This document shows positions 11,427 to 23,787 of a stretch of 64,000 bases of DNA, in pieces. The DNA lies in NCBI GenBank assembly GCA_004369045.1, contig ML213503.1, positions 2,280,341-2,344,340 on the forward strand, in the 5' to 3' direction. A model generated the notes under the pieces. The model worked only from the letters and a program-made list of their open reading frames with translations. It was not told where the DNA came from and searched no databases. The DNA comes from Heliocybe sulcata (Eukaryota > Basidiomycota > Agaricomycetes > Gloeophyllales > Gloeophyllaceae). Each line of letters starts with the position of its first letter. The first letter of the stretch is position 1. Position numbers and translations under genes: made by a program.

Positions 11427-13968
11427 ATGGATCGACCCGAGCTTGCGGCGCCTACCTTCAAGTTTTCTGCGATCGACCCAGCCACTCAGCCCGTACTGGC
11501 TCCATCTGTGGCTCGCAAAATGGCTACCGACACCGACGAGTGCTTGAAACCGCTGTCTCAGCTTTCTGAGCTTATTGCGGACCAGCCAGAGGCCCTTGCC
11601 AGTGGTAGCAAGGACATCCATCAGACTGCTCTGCTCGCAGCCAAGTGCGTATTTGACCTTGGTAAGGTCCTCAGTCTGAGTCTATGAAAGGAAGCTGAAG
11701 CATTTCGCATTCAGCATTGACCACTGAGGCACACTCTCAGAAGTATGTCCGTCAACTTCTTTCCTCGATGGCACCGGAACTCGCTCCTCAGACGCGTTCA
11801 CAAGCCCGCGCGAATGGTAAACGCAAGCGGAGCCCTAGTCCTCCTCGTCCGAAGACTGGAGAGCCCCAGACGACTCCCCTTCTCTCCCTTTTTGTAGAGG
11901 GAATGGACGACGATCAGATTTGGGCGCAACTGGAACTGCGAGCGAAGCATGTTTGTGAGACTCTGGAGGAAGCTCTGGAGGGGGGTGCCGGACTACGCGG
12001 GAGTGATGATGGCGATTCGGATGGGTCTGGGGATATGAATGGTATTAATGAAGAGGAAGATGAGAGCCTTGAGGATGAAGAGGATGAAGAGGACGACGGT
12101 GACTCGGACCAGGAAGAGGAAGAGGCAGAATGGGACGACGAAGAGGGAGAATCAGCTTCCCGGGAGGAGCCGGCGACGGATGAAGAGACTACCGCTCTAC
12201 GACGCTCTTCAGAGGACGAGGATGACGAGAGCGAGGAAGAAGACGAAACAGATCCGGACATCGACTTGAACGGAATCTCTGCGCCCACAAGCAGAGCGTC
12301 TGCCAAACCTTCGAGGCCAAAAGCTCGAGGGCACCCTGAACTGGATGATGGCTTCTTTGACCTAGCGTCTTTCAATGCGGAGATCGAACAGGCTGAGGCG
12401 CGAACGGCTTCCCGAGGTGCTCTGGGCTCCGACGACGAGGACGAGGACATCGAGAACGGTGATATCGACCTGTTCGCCCCAGTTAATGACTTACAAGCTT
12501 TGGAGGAAGATGACATAGAAGATACAGGAGGAGGTACGTTCATGTCGATCTCCGGCGCCGTCAATATTCTGATGTCAGTCGTAGAAGCATTCTATAAGGA
12601 TTTCTTCGAACCACCTCCGAAGAACAAAACTGCCACGAATCGCCCAATTCCTTCGAAGACCACCAAAGTACGGTTCCACGACGAAGTCCGAGTCAAGAAA
12701 ATCAAGGCCAAGGGCAAAGGATTGCCTACCTCCTTCATCAACGGCGGCTCAGATAATATGAGCTTAAGTGACTTAGCTGATCAGTATGGTGAAGATATCT
12801 CGGACGATGCAGAGGAGGGCATGGAAGGGTCGGAGGAAGAGTCATGTCTCGAAGATGACGACGGGACGTCCGATGGCAACGGAGAAGACGACGATGACCA
12901 AGAATTTGACGATGTCGATACCATGGAGCGGTTCAAAGACGATCTGTTCGCGGAAGATGATGAACAGCCTGAGTCAGGTTAGTAATGCCATCTTATGTCA
13001 CTGAACGACCTCTTTACATGTTATTCTTAGATCTTTCTACGCATGAGAGGCGCATGGCAGCTCTACGTGAGCAAATATCCGCATTGGAGGCAGAGAATGT
13101 CGCAAAGAAGGACTGGACCCTCATGGGTGAAGCTACTGGACGGTCGCGACCCCAGAATTCTCTTCTTGAAGAAGACCTTGAATTCGACCGAGTCATGAAG
13201 GTCGTACCTGTTGTGACCGAAGAGGCGGTACAGAATCTCGAGGATCGGATCAAATCAAGAATCCTTGAGAGTAATTTCGACGATGTGGTTCGCAAGCGTT
13301 CCGTCGACGACAAACCTTTCTTGCCCTCTCGTTTTTTCGAACTTCAAGATACAAAGTCCAAGCAGTCTTTGGCTGAGATCTACGAAGACGAGTACACTGC
13401 TGCTCAAACAGGTGGTGTTGCTGGCGAGGACCGAGACGGTAAACTCAAGGCCGAGCATCAAGAGATCGAGAAGCAATGGGAGGGTCTCTGCGCGAAATTG
13501 GATGCGCTATGCAATGTGCATTTCCTGCCGAAACAGGTGCGTTTTATTCACAGTGTGGCCCATTCAGAATATTAACGGCGTAATCAATACCAGCCGAAAG
13601 CTACTATATCCACAGTGTCCAATGTCGCAGCCGCTGCGTTGGAATCTGCCCTGCCAACTTCGAAGTCGACAACAACTATGTTGGCTCCCGAGGAAGTGTA
13701 CGCGCCGTCTGGCTCAGCACCGCGCTCTTCGAGCGAGCTCACACCGGCGGAGAAAAGGGCTCTTCACAACAAGCAACGGAAGAAGAAGCGAAAGGCTCGA
13801 GACGTGCTTGACAAGACAGTCGACAAGGTGGCGAGGATGCGGGGTGTCAAAAATGTCAAGACGCAGAAGGAGGCGGCGCTCAACAGCATTGTAAAGAGTG
13901 GCAAGGGAGTTACAGTCATTGGGAAGAAAATAGATAAAGGCGTGAAGAAGGGTCGTAGTAAGGGCTAG
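11427..13968 (+). CDS. MPP10: U3 snoRNP component MPP10
   Basis: Four exons (11427-11661, 11715-12977, 13031-13536, 13594-13968) encode 792 residues. The first exon and start of the second form the conserved N-terminal block (LTTEAHSQKYVRQLL). Long runs of Asp and Glu follow, separated by blocks such as DDGFFDLASFNAEIEQAE and PPKNKTATNRPIPS. The C-terminal half is the conserved Mpp10 region (KKDWTLMGEATGRSRP, FDDVVRKR) with a basic tail. MPP10 works in the small-subunit processome with IMP3 and IMP4 during early 18S rRNA cleavage in the nucleolus. It starts only 72 bp after the amidase stop. Confidence 0.93.
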
Positions 13969-14190
13969 TCCAGAGTTGCTATCTTCTTTCTCGGTAATAG
14001 GATACATAGGTGTATCAGGAAGACTCGTTCATGCTGGCAATGTCTTCAGTGTTTTCTCCTCCATTGAGAGATCTTAGAGCACTTAGAGCACGTGCGCCGA
14101 AGAACAGCCACTTCGGCTCGTATAAACGAGCCGGTAACACAGCACAACAGCCACCACATCCCTTGCTAAACGCCCTTCACGTCCACGAGA

Positions 14191-15405
14191 ATGTCGTTCC
14201 TCAAGCGCAAGGACAAGAGTCTCATACCTCCAGTTGAGTCAGGGGGCGCCGCTCGTAGTGAGCTCCTGGGCTCGAGAGGGAACAGCTCATCTCCGCGCCC
14301 CCCTCCTTCGTACCGCTCGACTGCCAGCACCTATGTCGCCAGCAGGGATGGCGATCCTTATAATGGCTACTCTCCAACCAGCAAGTCTGGCTCTCAGTCC
14401 GACCTTAACAGCAGCACTTCTCGATACACTAGAAGTACCCCCGCCGGTGACACGTATTCTAGAGGACAAGGAAACGTGGACAGAGACCGGCAGGAGCTAT
14501 TCGCTGGCTATAATCCCCAGAAGGCCGGCTCAGGTCGCTTCTTCAATGACCCTCCTGCGGAGCCTGGAGAGAACGAGGAAGAAGATATCGAGGGTATCAA
14601 GTCGCAGATTAGGTACACTAAGCAGGAGAGTGTAAACTCAACGAGGAACGCGCTGAGGATGGCTCGTGAGGCGGAAGAAACCGCGAGGAACACGATCAAC
14701 AAGCTTGGTGAACAGTCAGGTGCGCGATGGAATCCTCCTATATAATGCTCTGACTGACGTCGACTTCCGTCCAGAGAAACTTGCTAACACGGAGCGTCAC
14801 CTTGACGTTTCCAAGGGACATACGCTCCGGGCCGGAGATAAGACGGATGAGCTGAAGCAGCTCAATCGATCGATCTTCCGTCCGGTCATCACGTTTAACA
14901 AAGACGCGAAGCGAGCCGCTCAGGAGGCTAAGCTGCAGCAGCGATACGAAGATGAACGCGAGGAACGTGAGAAGGCTATGATGGACATCAGGGAAACTCA
15001 GAACCGTCTCGGTAGAGCAGCTACGTACGGCAACCAGGATGCGGACGAGGAAGGCATTGGCGGTGGCATCAGGAGCAGGTTCAAGACCGCTGACCAGCAG
15101 GCGGTTAGGAAAGAGCAGCGGAAGCGGTTCCAGTTCGAGGAGACGCAGTCCGACGATGATATGGAGGATGAGCTTGACGATAATCTCGACGAGATATCTG
15201 AGGCCACAAGACGTCTCAAAGCTCTGGGCATGACCATGGGTCAGGAGTTGGACACCCAAATCGGGAGAATTGGGCGCATCGAGGAGAAGACCGTCAACTT
15301 GGACAACAAGGTCTTCTCGACTACGGAGAGGGTATGTTGTCGTTCACGTATTGACTACAAGTGTATTAACCGATTGTCCCCTTACAGCTCAAGAGGATCA
15401 AGTGA
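14191..15405 (+). CDS. SEC9: SNAP-25-like t-SNARE, SEC9 type
   Basis: Three exons (14191-14719, 14775-15331, and 15388-15405 with only six codons including the stop) give 367 residues. A Ser/Pro-rich N-terminus precedes two coiled-coil SNARE motifs: one around IRYTKQESVNSTRNALRMA and continuing past the first intron, the second near the C-terminus (RLKALGMTMGQELDTQIGRI). There is no membrane segment, as expected for SNAP-25/Sec9 proteins. In yeast Sec9 pairs with Sso1/2 and Snc1/2 to fuse secretory vesicles with the plasma membrane; that role is inferred here. The short last exon ends the second coiled coil. Confidence 0.9.
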
Positions 15406-15779
15406 ACTTCCCCGTTTCCCACATCGTGGCTTGGATATTATGGTCTGCAGGTCATCTGCAGTACATTTGGGTGATTTTCATTCTCAGAATTTGAGGTCGA
15501 GCATCGTATATGTGGACTATGTAGATTAAGGGACTTCGGACATCGATGCACTGAAAGTATACTGGAGCGACGGCGTCGTCGGGCATGAGACCAAGTTCGG
15601 GGAATGCTGCTTGTTTTCAATAATAGGACCAGATCTGATCGGGCCGAGCGCACCTTAAAGCGAGTCAAGCAACCCGCCACTCCTTCATTTCACCTCCCTT
15701 CAAACTGGTCCTACTAGCTCCTACTGCGATTCATATTGTCAAAGTCTCCATCTGGCCCTCTTGGCCATGGAGGAGGAGA

Positions 15780-17700
15780 ATGCGGATCTTGGATTGTGGT
15801 AAGCGCCATATCTGCCACTGCTAGTACCTTATCTCAAAGCGGTGGCTTCGGGGTAGGGAAAGGCTGCTTGGCGAGCAAACCGGTAGGCTTCCGCGAATTA
15901 GCCCCATCTTTCAGGCGATAATCATTCAGTCTTTGTAGCTCTCTTTCGCAAGACTACATCGGAAAATGTGGAACTCAAGGCCAGAGTCGTGGAACTAGAG
16001 CGAGAAGTATCCGTATGGAAACTTGCCCATAAGACGGGTGATGAGGAGAGAAACGTCATGAAACAGTCGATGTCTAGGCTGGAGCGTAACATTGGTTCAT
16101 TGAAGGTGTGTAAGTAGTCGCCTAATTTTCCGGCTCTAATTTATAGCACTCAGGACGACAACCCACTTATAACCTGTCTCATTGATGGAGATGGTCATAT
16201 CTTCTCCCAGGAGCTCTTGACCAAAGGGCAGAATGGCGGCCGTCAGGCGGCCATGTTACTGACGAAAGGCATCATAACCTACATGGCTGACCACGGCGGG
16301 GCTACGACTGGTCGTAGCCAGCTGTGGCTGACTATCTATTGTAACAAGAGCGGTCTGTTAGAAACACTGATGAACCATCACATTTGCACGGCCGAGCAAT
16401 TCGAGTCCTTCATGCTCGGGTTCAACCAATCCTCTCCCTTATTTTGTATGGTTGACGTCGGCAGCGGTAAAGAGGCCGCTGACGCTAAGATTAAAGGTAC
16501 GTGATTTTGCATGCTCCAATTTTGTCCTCCCGCTTAGCCATGATCTTGTCGCCAGAGTGTCTCCGCCTGTTTGCGCGCTGGCCTCAGACATCGCGCGTCT
16601 TCTTCGGTGGCATGTATAACTTGTTAAAGGTACATGGTAGGGCTGCTGACTTATCTGATGCAGGTGGTCACGACAATGGATATACATCCACCCTGAATCA
16701 CCTCCAAAATGAAGGTCTATTTGAGAAGATTGTCCTACTACGAGGCTACAAAGATATAGCTTGGGAGCTGAGAAGCTTAAACCTACCCGACTTAGAAATT
16801 AACGGCGTTTTCATGCCGAGGAAGTTGTCCAACTATCCTCACAAGAAGACACCCACACCTCCGTCGACAATAAAAGCTGATGATTTTGAGAAGTTCAGGG
16901 CGTCCCCTAGAACGCCCAGCTCTTCTCTCACTATGAGCCCGAAGCAGACTAACAAAAGCCTCATGAATCGGTATCCCGACCCAAACTTGGTAAGTATTGT
17001 CCTAGCATTCCCTGAGTCAGACTTCGCTGACCGCCAGACCAGCCTATCAACAAACGTCAGTGGTAACTAGTCGCCTTCATTCTCACTTCCGATTGACCCA
17101 TTGCTATAGAGAAACCCCCGCCGTGTAATTTCTATTACCTCGCTGAGTGTAAATCGGGAGATCGTTGCCGTTACGGCCACGACTATATTCTGACCAAGCA
17201 GCAACTCGATGAGATTCGGTATAATTCCAAGAAGTCTCCGTGCCCCATGATCAATAAAGGTAAGTCTCTCCTGCGTCTTTTTATATGGAATAGCAAGCTC
17301 ATCACCTATCTGAAGACCATGTCTGTCCCAAAGGGGACAGTTGCTGCATGGGTCATTACTGCCCAAGAGGGCCTAAGTGCACATTCTTGAAGCAAGGCAA
17401 ATGCAAATTCATTGGAAGTAAGAATTAGTTCCGCCCCCTCGCGAACTTCGCACTGATACGGCGCCAGGGGACATGCATCAACAGATGCCATCCTCCACAG
17501 CAAGTCTTGATCTAAAGGGCAAATCCAGGGATACCACAGTGGAGACCAATGAAGGGACTCATATGAGTCCCCTCTCGTCTTCGATCCTCCTGAGTCCTGT
17601 TGCCGAGCCGTACACACCTATGTCACCATCAAAATACTCATCACATGCGGCATTCATCAATCCTTCTAACATGGAGTACCCTATGTATCCTCAATACTGA
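15780..17700 (+). CDS. DUF7923 and CCCH zinc-finger protein
   Basis: Nine exons (15780-15798, 15915-16105, 16154-16496, 16538-16606, 16664-16989, 17043-17055, 17110-17259, 17316-17417, 17468-17700) give 481 residues. A coiled coil (about residues 20-65) is followed by the DUF7923 domain (CLIDGDGHIFSQELL, GGHDNGYTSTL). The linker PINKQKPPPCNFYYL then leads into CCCH fingers (C-K-S-G-D-R-C-R-Y-G-H, then CPKGDSCCMGHYC). Proteins of this layout are widespread in Agaricomycetes and probably bind RNA; no exact role is known to me. The start is the weakest point: this ATG is the one that keeps frame with exon 2. Exon 6 has only 13 bases. Confidence 0.82.
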
Positions 17701-17904
17701 TCTATAGCAATGTGTATGCTCTTGCTTTGGTTGCGGTAGTCGTGGCAATAAACTAGTTACGTATGAACATTGGCCTCTGAACTTCCAAGCAACGCGGTGT
17801 GACATGGTGGACGCGCCCGTGACGGCACGCGACACGGTGTAGGGCGCGGAAATGCTTCCGTCTGATCTCATCTTACAGGGATCCCTCACCCACTCTCCGA
17901 CGCA

Positions 17905-19387
17905 ATGGCTCTCACTGCCTATGAAATACAGCGTCAGAAGAATATAGAATCCAATCGCCTTTTACTAGAGGAGCTGGGTTTGGAGACACCCTTCTTCCCA
18001 AAGGAGGAGAAGCCCAAGAAGAAGCCCGCAGCGCCCAAGAAGAGGAAGAGCGCCCCTGCTGTGGAGGACAATGCTGAAGGCGAGAACTTTCCTGTCAAGA
18101 CTGCGCGCGTGTCCTCTGAAGACGTGACGGGCACGGACGGGCCTCGCAGGAGTGCGAGAAACGCGGGCAAGAAGGTGGACTACAACAGCGAGCAGCTTGC
18201 TGCCGCGGCGAGACCGCGGATGATCTCCCTCAAAAGCAGCGACTCTACGATGGAGAGCGATCCCAGGCGCGGAGACCGGAGGATTCATGATCCTAGGACG
18301 TACGGGTCGATACCCGGTATCGACGTGGGCACATGGTGGGAGACGCGTCAAGCGTGCAGCGTCGACGCGATTCATGCGCCCTGGGTAGCAGGCATTGCAC
18401 CAGGCCCTAAAGGGGCGTTCTCTGTCGCGCTCTCCGGAGGATATGAAGACGACGTCGACTTGGGGTATGGTTTGTGAGTAGATCAGTCCATCTGTTGATG
18501 CGTCTTCCGCTGAAAATTGCTATCACGATGCAGCACTTATACGGGATCAGGTTAGTATCTTTACAAAGGAGCGCGCAGGTAACTGACCCCATGGTATGCA
18601 GGTGGTCGCGATCTCAAAGGCACCAAGGCCGCTCCCAAGAACGTACGCGTACCAGACCAGATCCATAGCGGTGACTAATTATTGTCCAGCTTAGGACTGC
18701 TCCCCAAAGCTCAGACCAGACCTTTGAAAATAATTTTAATGCGGCCCTCAAGGTAGGCTGAACTATCTCGGGCCTGCACCCGAATTTATCTCAACGGCTC
18801 CCATTTCAGAAATCCTGCGAGACGAAGAACCCAGTCCGGGTCATTCGAGGGTTCAAGCTGCACTCCCAGTTTGCACCTGCCGAAGGGCAAGTCGCGAATC
18901 CGATGTTCCCTCAATGGAGTGCTTATTGTTGCCGTAGATATCGCTACGACGGATTGTATACGATCGAGAAAGTGCGAGGCCACGTTGAGCGGTCGTATTC
19001 TCGTGCTAACTATGATCATTGGATGCTCAGGCATGGCTGGAGAAGGGCCTTAATCCCCACGGCTATCTCGTGTGCAAGTTCGCGTTCAAGGTAAAGAAGG
19101 ATCCTCTGTGACCTGTCGCAACCGTCTCATATCGACTCTTTCCCTTGCAGAGGCTCCCCGGCCAGCCGCCTATCCCGACCAAAGATGGGTCCGTGCGGGC
19201 ACAGAGTGACAAGGTTGAGAAGGCTGATAAGACCTCCGAGTCAGACGATGAGGAGGAGACGAAGGCCGTCCTAAAGGAGAATGAAGAGGAAGGCGAGGAA
19301 GAGAATGGAAAAGAGCGGAACGACCTCGTTGTCGACGTCGCCAATTCGGAAGGCTCAGCGACGCCTGAAGGCGGGGAAGGAAGCTAA
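17905..19387 (+). CDS. SRA/YDG-domain methyl-cytosine reader
   Basis: Eight exons (17905-18473, 18534-18550, 18602-18642, 18690-18752, 18810-18886, 18938-18971, 19031-19090, 19151-19387) give 365 residues. A basic, proline- and lysine-rich N-terminus (about 1-110) precedes a complete SRA domain: GSIPGIDVGTWWETR, GGYEDDVDLGYGFTYTGSGG, APAEGYRYDGLYTIEKAW. An acidic tail follows. SRA domains flip out and hold 5-methylcytosine in hemimethylated CpG (UHRF1 family), linking DNA replication to maintenance methylation. There is no RING, PHD or tandem Tudor domain, so it is an SRA-only protein. Exon 2 is 17 bases, and the intron after exon 5 uses a GC donor. Confidence 0.92.
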
Positions 19388-19521
19388 TGATTTTTTACGT
19401 TCGGGTTTTAAGCGGGAAGACCTATTGGAAAAGTACTGATCTACTGAGGCAGTTTGTCCTGTACCATATATCGCTGTCTAGCTTTCAATCCACTCTCTCG
19501 TCTTCCTTCGTACTTGCTTTA
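19388..19521. other. Short 3' region between SRA gene and MITE
   Basis: AT-rich 3' flank of the SRA gene with no open frame of note. It ends at the TA target dinucleotide of the MITE. Confidence 0.4.
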
Positions 19522-20356
19522 CTATCATTTGTATAGTTTTGCAAATTTTGCAAAACTACCACAGGGTGCTGCAGCGCCTTCCATACTCAAGAAAAAAAAT
19601 TGAGGCTTTATCAGAGTATAGAAATACACTGTTAGACACCCTCTGTGAAGTCCGATTGTAAAAATCTTGTTGTGGTAAGAAATGCGAGCAGAAAGACATG
19701 AGCGAAGGCACGGCTTAAGCAACATATCTGTCAGATCTCGTCTCTGGGCTTACTTCGATCCATTCTATTTAGCTTGGCCAATACTTATACACTCTCTCTG
19801 AGATGCTCCGTCATGCCCGATAAGCATTTTGACGATGTCATGAGTTTCTGTGAAGGCATTTGCATGTTTATGCGCGCCGAGCGTGACATCGCGTTGAGGT
19901 CAAATTCAAGCTCCGCTTGTTCACGCGCCGACGCCTTTGCGATGTTGTTCAGCTGCCTCAGTGGTTCTGCCTTAAACGAGAGCTAGTCTCCCTTCACTTC
20001 TTATTCTTCTGTTGTAGTATAGACACTTATGTATGCACGGTTCGGAACGTTCAATTGCGCGAGCGTGGAGGCCTGAGGTGCGAGCGTGCCGAATCAGGCA
20101 ACCTGCCATGTACGGCTATTGCCGCGTCGGAGATTGAGCGTGCCGTGTGACACAAGTGTGACATAGTTTTGCAAAACCCCATGCATGTTCCGGCAACGCT
20201 CCTGCAGCACGTACGATAGAGACTAAAATACGAAAAAAACATGAGCATGTACAGAAGAGTCCAATACATGATGCATGATGCCTAGGAAAAAAACCGGCAA
20301 AAGGTCAAGTGTAGTGGGCGGGAAACACATTTTTTGCAAAACTATACAAATGATAG
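19522..20356. mobile_element. 835-bp MITE with perfect 24-bp terminal inverted repeats
   Basis: The left end CTATCATTTGTATAGTTTTG (then CAAA) at 19522-19545 is the exact reverse complement of the right end at 20333-20356. Each end is flanked by TA (19520-19521 and 20357-20358), as for Tc1/mariner-type insertions. The TTTTGCAAAAC motif recurs inside, just after the left end and again near 20165. The inside has no convincing coding sequence, so this is a non-autonomous copy. Perfect ends suggest a recent insertion. Confidence 0.85.
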
Positions 20357-20473
20357 TAATGGTTCATTCATCCTGTACATTTATCACATCCATCTAGCCT
20401 GCTAGAAATCCAAGATTGCATAGAAATACACCAGGGTATATACGATGTGTTCAGCCGAAGACCCAGAGAGAAT

Positions 20474-21754
20474 CTATGGGAGACCTATGACCATGTCCCT
20501 CACGACCCGCAAGAACTCTTCCTTTCTATCCTGCTCCGTAGCTGCATCTGCAGGCCTGGTACTCTTCCACAGTTGGTACACGCCAGTGATGCTGGCCTTC
20601 AGCGCAGCTTCCACACCATCTTCACGGTTAACGATTGGCGACTTCTCATCCGACGCTACCTGCTCTGCAGCCGGCGACTCTACTTTAGGACTCAGGATCT
20701 TGGTATCCTCAGAGCTCCCATCAGATGAATCTCCATCGGCGTCAGTGCTGTCCAGGATCTGCACCGTGACCTCGCTGCCCTCAAAAGGAGGTGAAGTGGG
20801 CAGGGAGTAGGGTTCGCTGAATGAGTCACGGGGGGAGGCGTTGCGAAGGAGGTTGGAGAGGGTGACAGGGGAGGGGCAATCTCGAGGAGGGAAGTGGACG
20901 ATTTGCGGGTCAGTGTCACCGGAGTCGGAGGGGCGGGTCTGGGGTTGGAGGACTTGGCGCCTGTGGGCGGGGAGAGGGGAGGGGATAGTGGAGTCTGCGG
21001 TGCCTGCATGAAATGCTTAGCCTAGAGGACTGAGAAGAAGAATCCGAGACGCACCATGAACAGAGGAGTACTGCGCCCAGTAGGCAGCTTCTGCTGCCTC
21101 CTCTTCGGACATGTTTGTATCAGCGGTGGAGGTTGCATTGGTAGCCCGGTGCGGGATTGATTCTTCTTCTCCGTCGTCCCCAGCACCATATGAATTCCAG
21201 TAGTCGTCGTCGTCATCGCTCTCAAGTGTTGGCGCGGCGGGATCGTCATCTCGCACCTCACTGCTCTCGGCGCTCGAAGAGACGGATTGCGGAACCACCA
21301 GTGACGCCGCTGGAGGCAGCTCGAGATCGGGGCGGCTGTTAGTGGGGAAGGGCATTAGAGCGGCGTCGTGATACTTCCACTCATCCCCGTCCCATTGGAA
21401 CACCAGCCGGAGGTCTCCATCTCCGTCAGACGGGATATCAGATGGGATATGAGCATGGGCATACGTGCTCTCCTCGTCAGATGTGTACTGCACGTCGTAG
21501 TGGGCGTCCTCAGGTTCTATTCTGGGGAGGTCCTCGAGCAGGGCAATGACGCGCTCCCGGACGTCAGACAGAGAGGACGGCCAGCAGAGATACTCCTGTG
21601 CATCGTCTGAGGCGATTCCAAGGAAGTGGTGCCGCTGTAAGAGAGCTCGTGACAAGAGGTGCGGCGGAAGCGGTTGCGTTATGCTCGACGGTGGCGCGAT
21701 GTACTGGAGGGCGAGGAAGACGGTGTGAGAAGGAAGGGACGAAGGAGACGCCAT
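20474..21754 (-). CDS. Conserved acidic protein of unknown function
   Basis: Two exons (21754-21055, 21003-20474) encode 409 residues. The N-terminal 60 residues look folded (HTVFLALQYIAPPSSITQPL, HHFLGIASDDAQEYLCWPS). The middle is rich in Asp, Glu and Ser with a Trp-containing motif (LVFQWDGDEWKYHDAALMPF) and DDDDDYWNSYGAG. The C-terminus is again ordered and helical (ALKASITGVYQLWKSTR). The pattern resembles fungal orthologues annotated only as hypothetical; I do not recognise a family with a known role. The long Asp/Ser tracts suggest a nuclear or scaffold protein, but this is a guess. It is convergent with the SRA gene. Confidence 0.75.
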
Positions 21755-22024
21755 TGTCAGAAAATGTGGGGGAAGCGAGGAAAGCGAATACCTTGACCTG
21801 TGATTGTTTTATAGGCGAGAGGAGTTCTGATGCAGATGTGCGGGGCAGCCAAGCAGAGCGCGTACAGAGGTCACGCTTCCTCGCCCACGTGGCATTGATG
21901 TCCATATCGAGTTCGCACGGCGCATCTTTGCGCCCTCTCACGACAGCTGCAACGTCCTCCTCGGCCAGACAGGCTCATCTTTCTGCATCTCTCCTCGTCG
22001 AGCACGACCTCTATCACGACAAAC

Positions 22025-22582
22025 ATGCAGCCCTTGTCGTTACTAGCATTGCTCTTTCTGCCTCTGCTCGCTCTGGCTCAGGTGCGTCTCTCGCCATGTT
22101 CCCAGACCAGTCATCTCACACATTCTCGGTGACCGCAGAGCTCAAACAATAATGCCCAAGTCATAACAAGTCTCTCTACCGGTATCGTCTTCGTGTCTGG
22201 CGCATCCGGCAGACAAGAGTCTACCACCGTCGCCACCATCCTTCAGACGATCACAAACGCTGCCTCCGGGACCAGCTCTGGTTCCGCGCAACCCACCGCT
22301 TCGGGTAACTCGACACGGTCAGGAAATCAAACGACTGCCGCCGCTTCTGGGACGGCCTCCGGCAACGTGTCTACAATACCCTACAGTATGCTACCAACCG
22401 CTCCGACAAGCGTCGACGGCGGAGGAATCAACGGTGGTGCACCCTCACCGGGAGCGACCGGTGCAGGCGGCATCTATGGGCCCGATGATGGCTACATCTC
22501 AGGAGTACTCGGAACACATGTCAACACAGTGTTATTGAGCTTAGTAGGAGTGGTTATTGGCGGGGCATATGTGTTGGCATGA
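22025..22582 (+). CDS. Secreted Ser/Thr-rich protein, likely GPI-anchored
   Basis: Two exons (22025-22081, 22139-22582) encode 166 residues. The first exon is almost exactly a signal peptide (MQPLSLLALLFLPLLALAQ). The middle is rich in Ser, Thr, Gly and Ala, as in O-mannosylated wall proteins. The C-terminus is a hydrophobic segment without a charged tail (NTVLLSLVGVVIGGAYVLA), the expected GPI attachment signal, after Gly/Asp-rich candidate sites. It is divergent from the acidic protein gene, 270 bp apart. The exact role is unknown; it is likely a cell-surface structural protein. Confidence 0.78.
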
Positions 22583-23787
22583 GTTTAGAGTGGGTGCACT
22601 AGGGTCGGGATGATTCGGACTGAGGATATTTCTCGTGGATTGGTTCACAGATGAGAATCCTGTGATTGGATGGACTGCTACTTGGACTTGAACATTATAA
22701 GTATGGTTATACGCACTTCTCTCATGGCATAATTTACCGCATTATACATTCACTCCCAGCAATATATGTTGCCACGCGTGAGTCTCCGTCTTTCAAGTTC
22801 CCTGCGCATTGATGAGTTGCTGACTTGTGCCGGCTTCTCACAGACTGTTACGAAAATATCCGAGCTTATTATGAGACACGGCTTTTTGAAGCCTTCCCGC
22901 ATCACTGCCTTGAAGCAGCCTGAGTCAATCCTTCCTTTTGCGCTATAATTAGTGCATTCATCATAATGCTGCCCAAGTCTTTGGCGCCTGTCTCTGTTTC
23001 GCGAGTCTGACAATTCTGGATATTCAGATATCAGAGCTCGCAACGGTCCATCGTGGGTATGACAGGGGTGTCTTGATAACTGACTTCGATATGCAGCCTG
23101 GTATAGAGATCCTCCGATGCAATATCGATAAATTGGTTTATGGAATCGATGAGAGGAGTGACGCCTCAGACGCACTGCGCCTTGTATTCCGTTTGCGGCA
23201 GTTAACGGCGTTGTGACGATGCTCGGATCCTCCATTTCCTTCGGCCTGTGCACCGTCTAGGAACTATTGATGCCAGCGGAGACGGTCCACCGAGCTCGAT
23301 GTCGGTCCCGCAATGATATCTCCCAGTAAGTTTACGGAGGTGATCCGGATCCACGTTTGAGCGCCGAGTATGTATCAAGGACGTGCCCTGCACGTGTCTA
23401 CCAGGCGGAGGTACTTATCAATTCCATTCTACGCGTTGCAACAAAGGCTGACATTGTCGGTCTCATTTCAAGCCGACAAGATCGAAGAAATTCACGATCG
23501 CCCAGCACCGCAGGCAGCAGCACCGTTGCCAGATTCTGTCCGAAATCCCTCCTTGATTCTTGCAGGAGGAAGGCTACTGGACTGCAGGAGGTTTACATAA
23601 GCTCAGGCTGATCGACTTGCGCCTGCCTGCAAACACGCGCACTGCGCACGGGTATTAACTACGGATGGTTTGCTGCACTTTGCGTCCCCGGGTCTTCCCC
23701 TGGGTCGTACCGCCCATAATACCCTGTCTCGTACGCCTATCCTGCTATCCTCTCTACCTCTATCATCCTACTAACTTGCCATATTTT
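22583..23787. other. 1.2 kb without an assignable gene
   Basis: A 167-codon open frame on the minus strand (23253-22750) and an 84-codon one on the plus strand (23357-23611) are present. Neither shows a signal peptide, membrane segment, motif or codon pattern I recognise, and no splice pattern extends them. The region includes the promoter of the next gene. It may hold a decayed gene; I cannot support one. Confidence 0.4.

Noticed and set aside
11914-12564. 216-codon Ser-rich open frame on the minus strand.
   Set aside because: It is the antisense shadow of the Asp/Glu-rich part of MPP10; GAN/GAR codons read backward give Ser codons.
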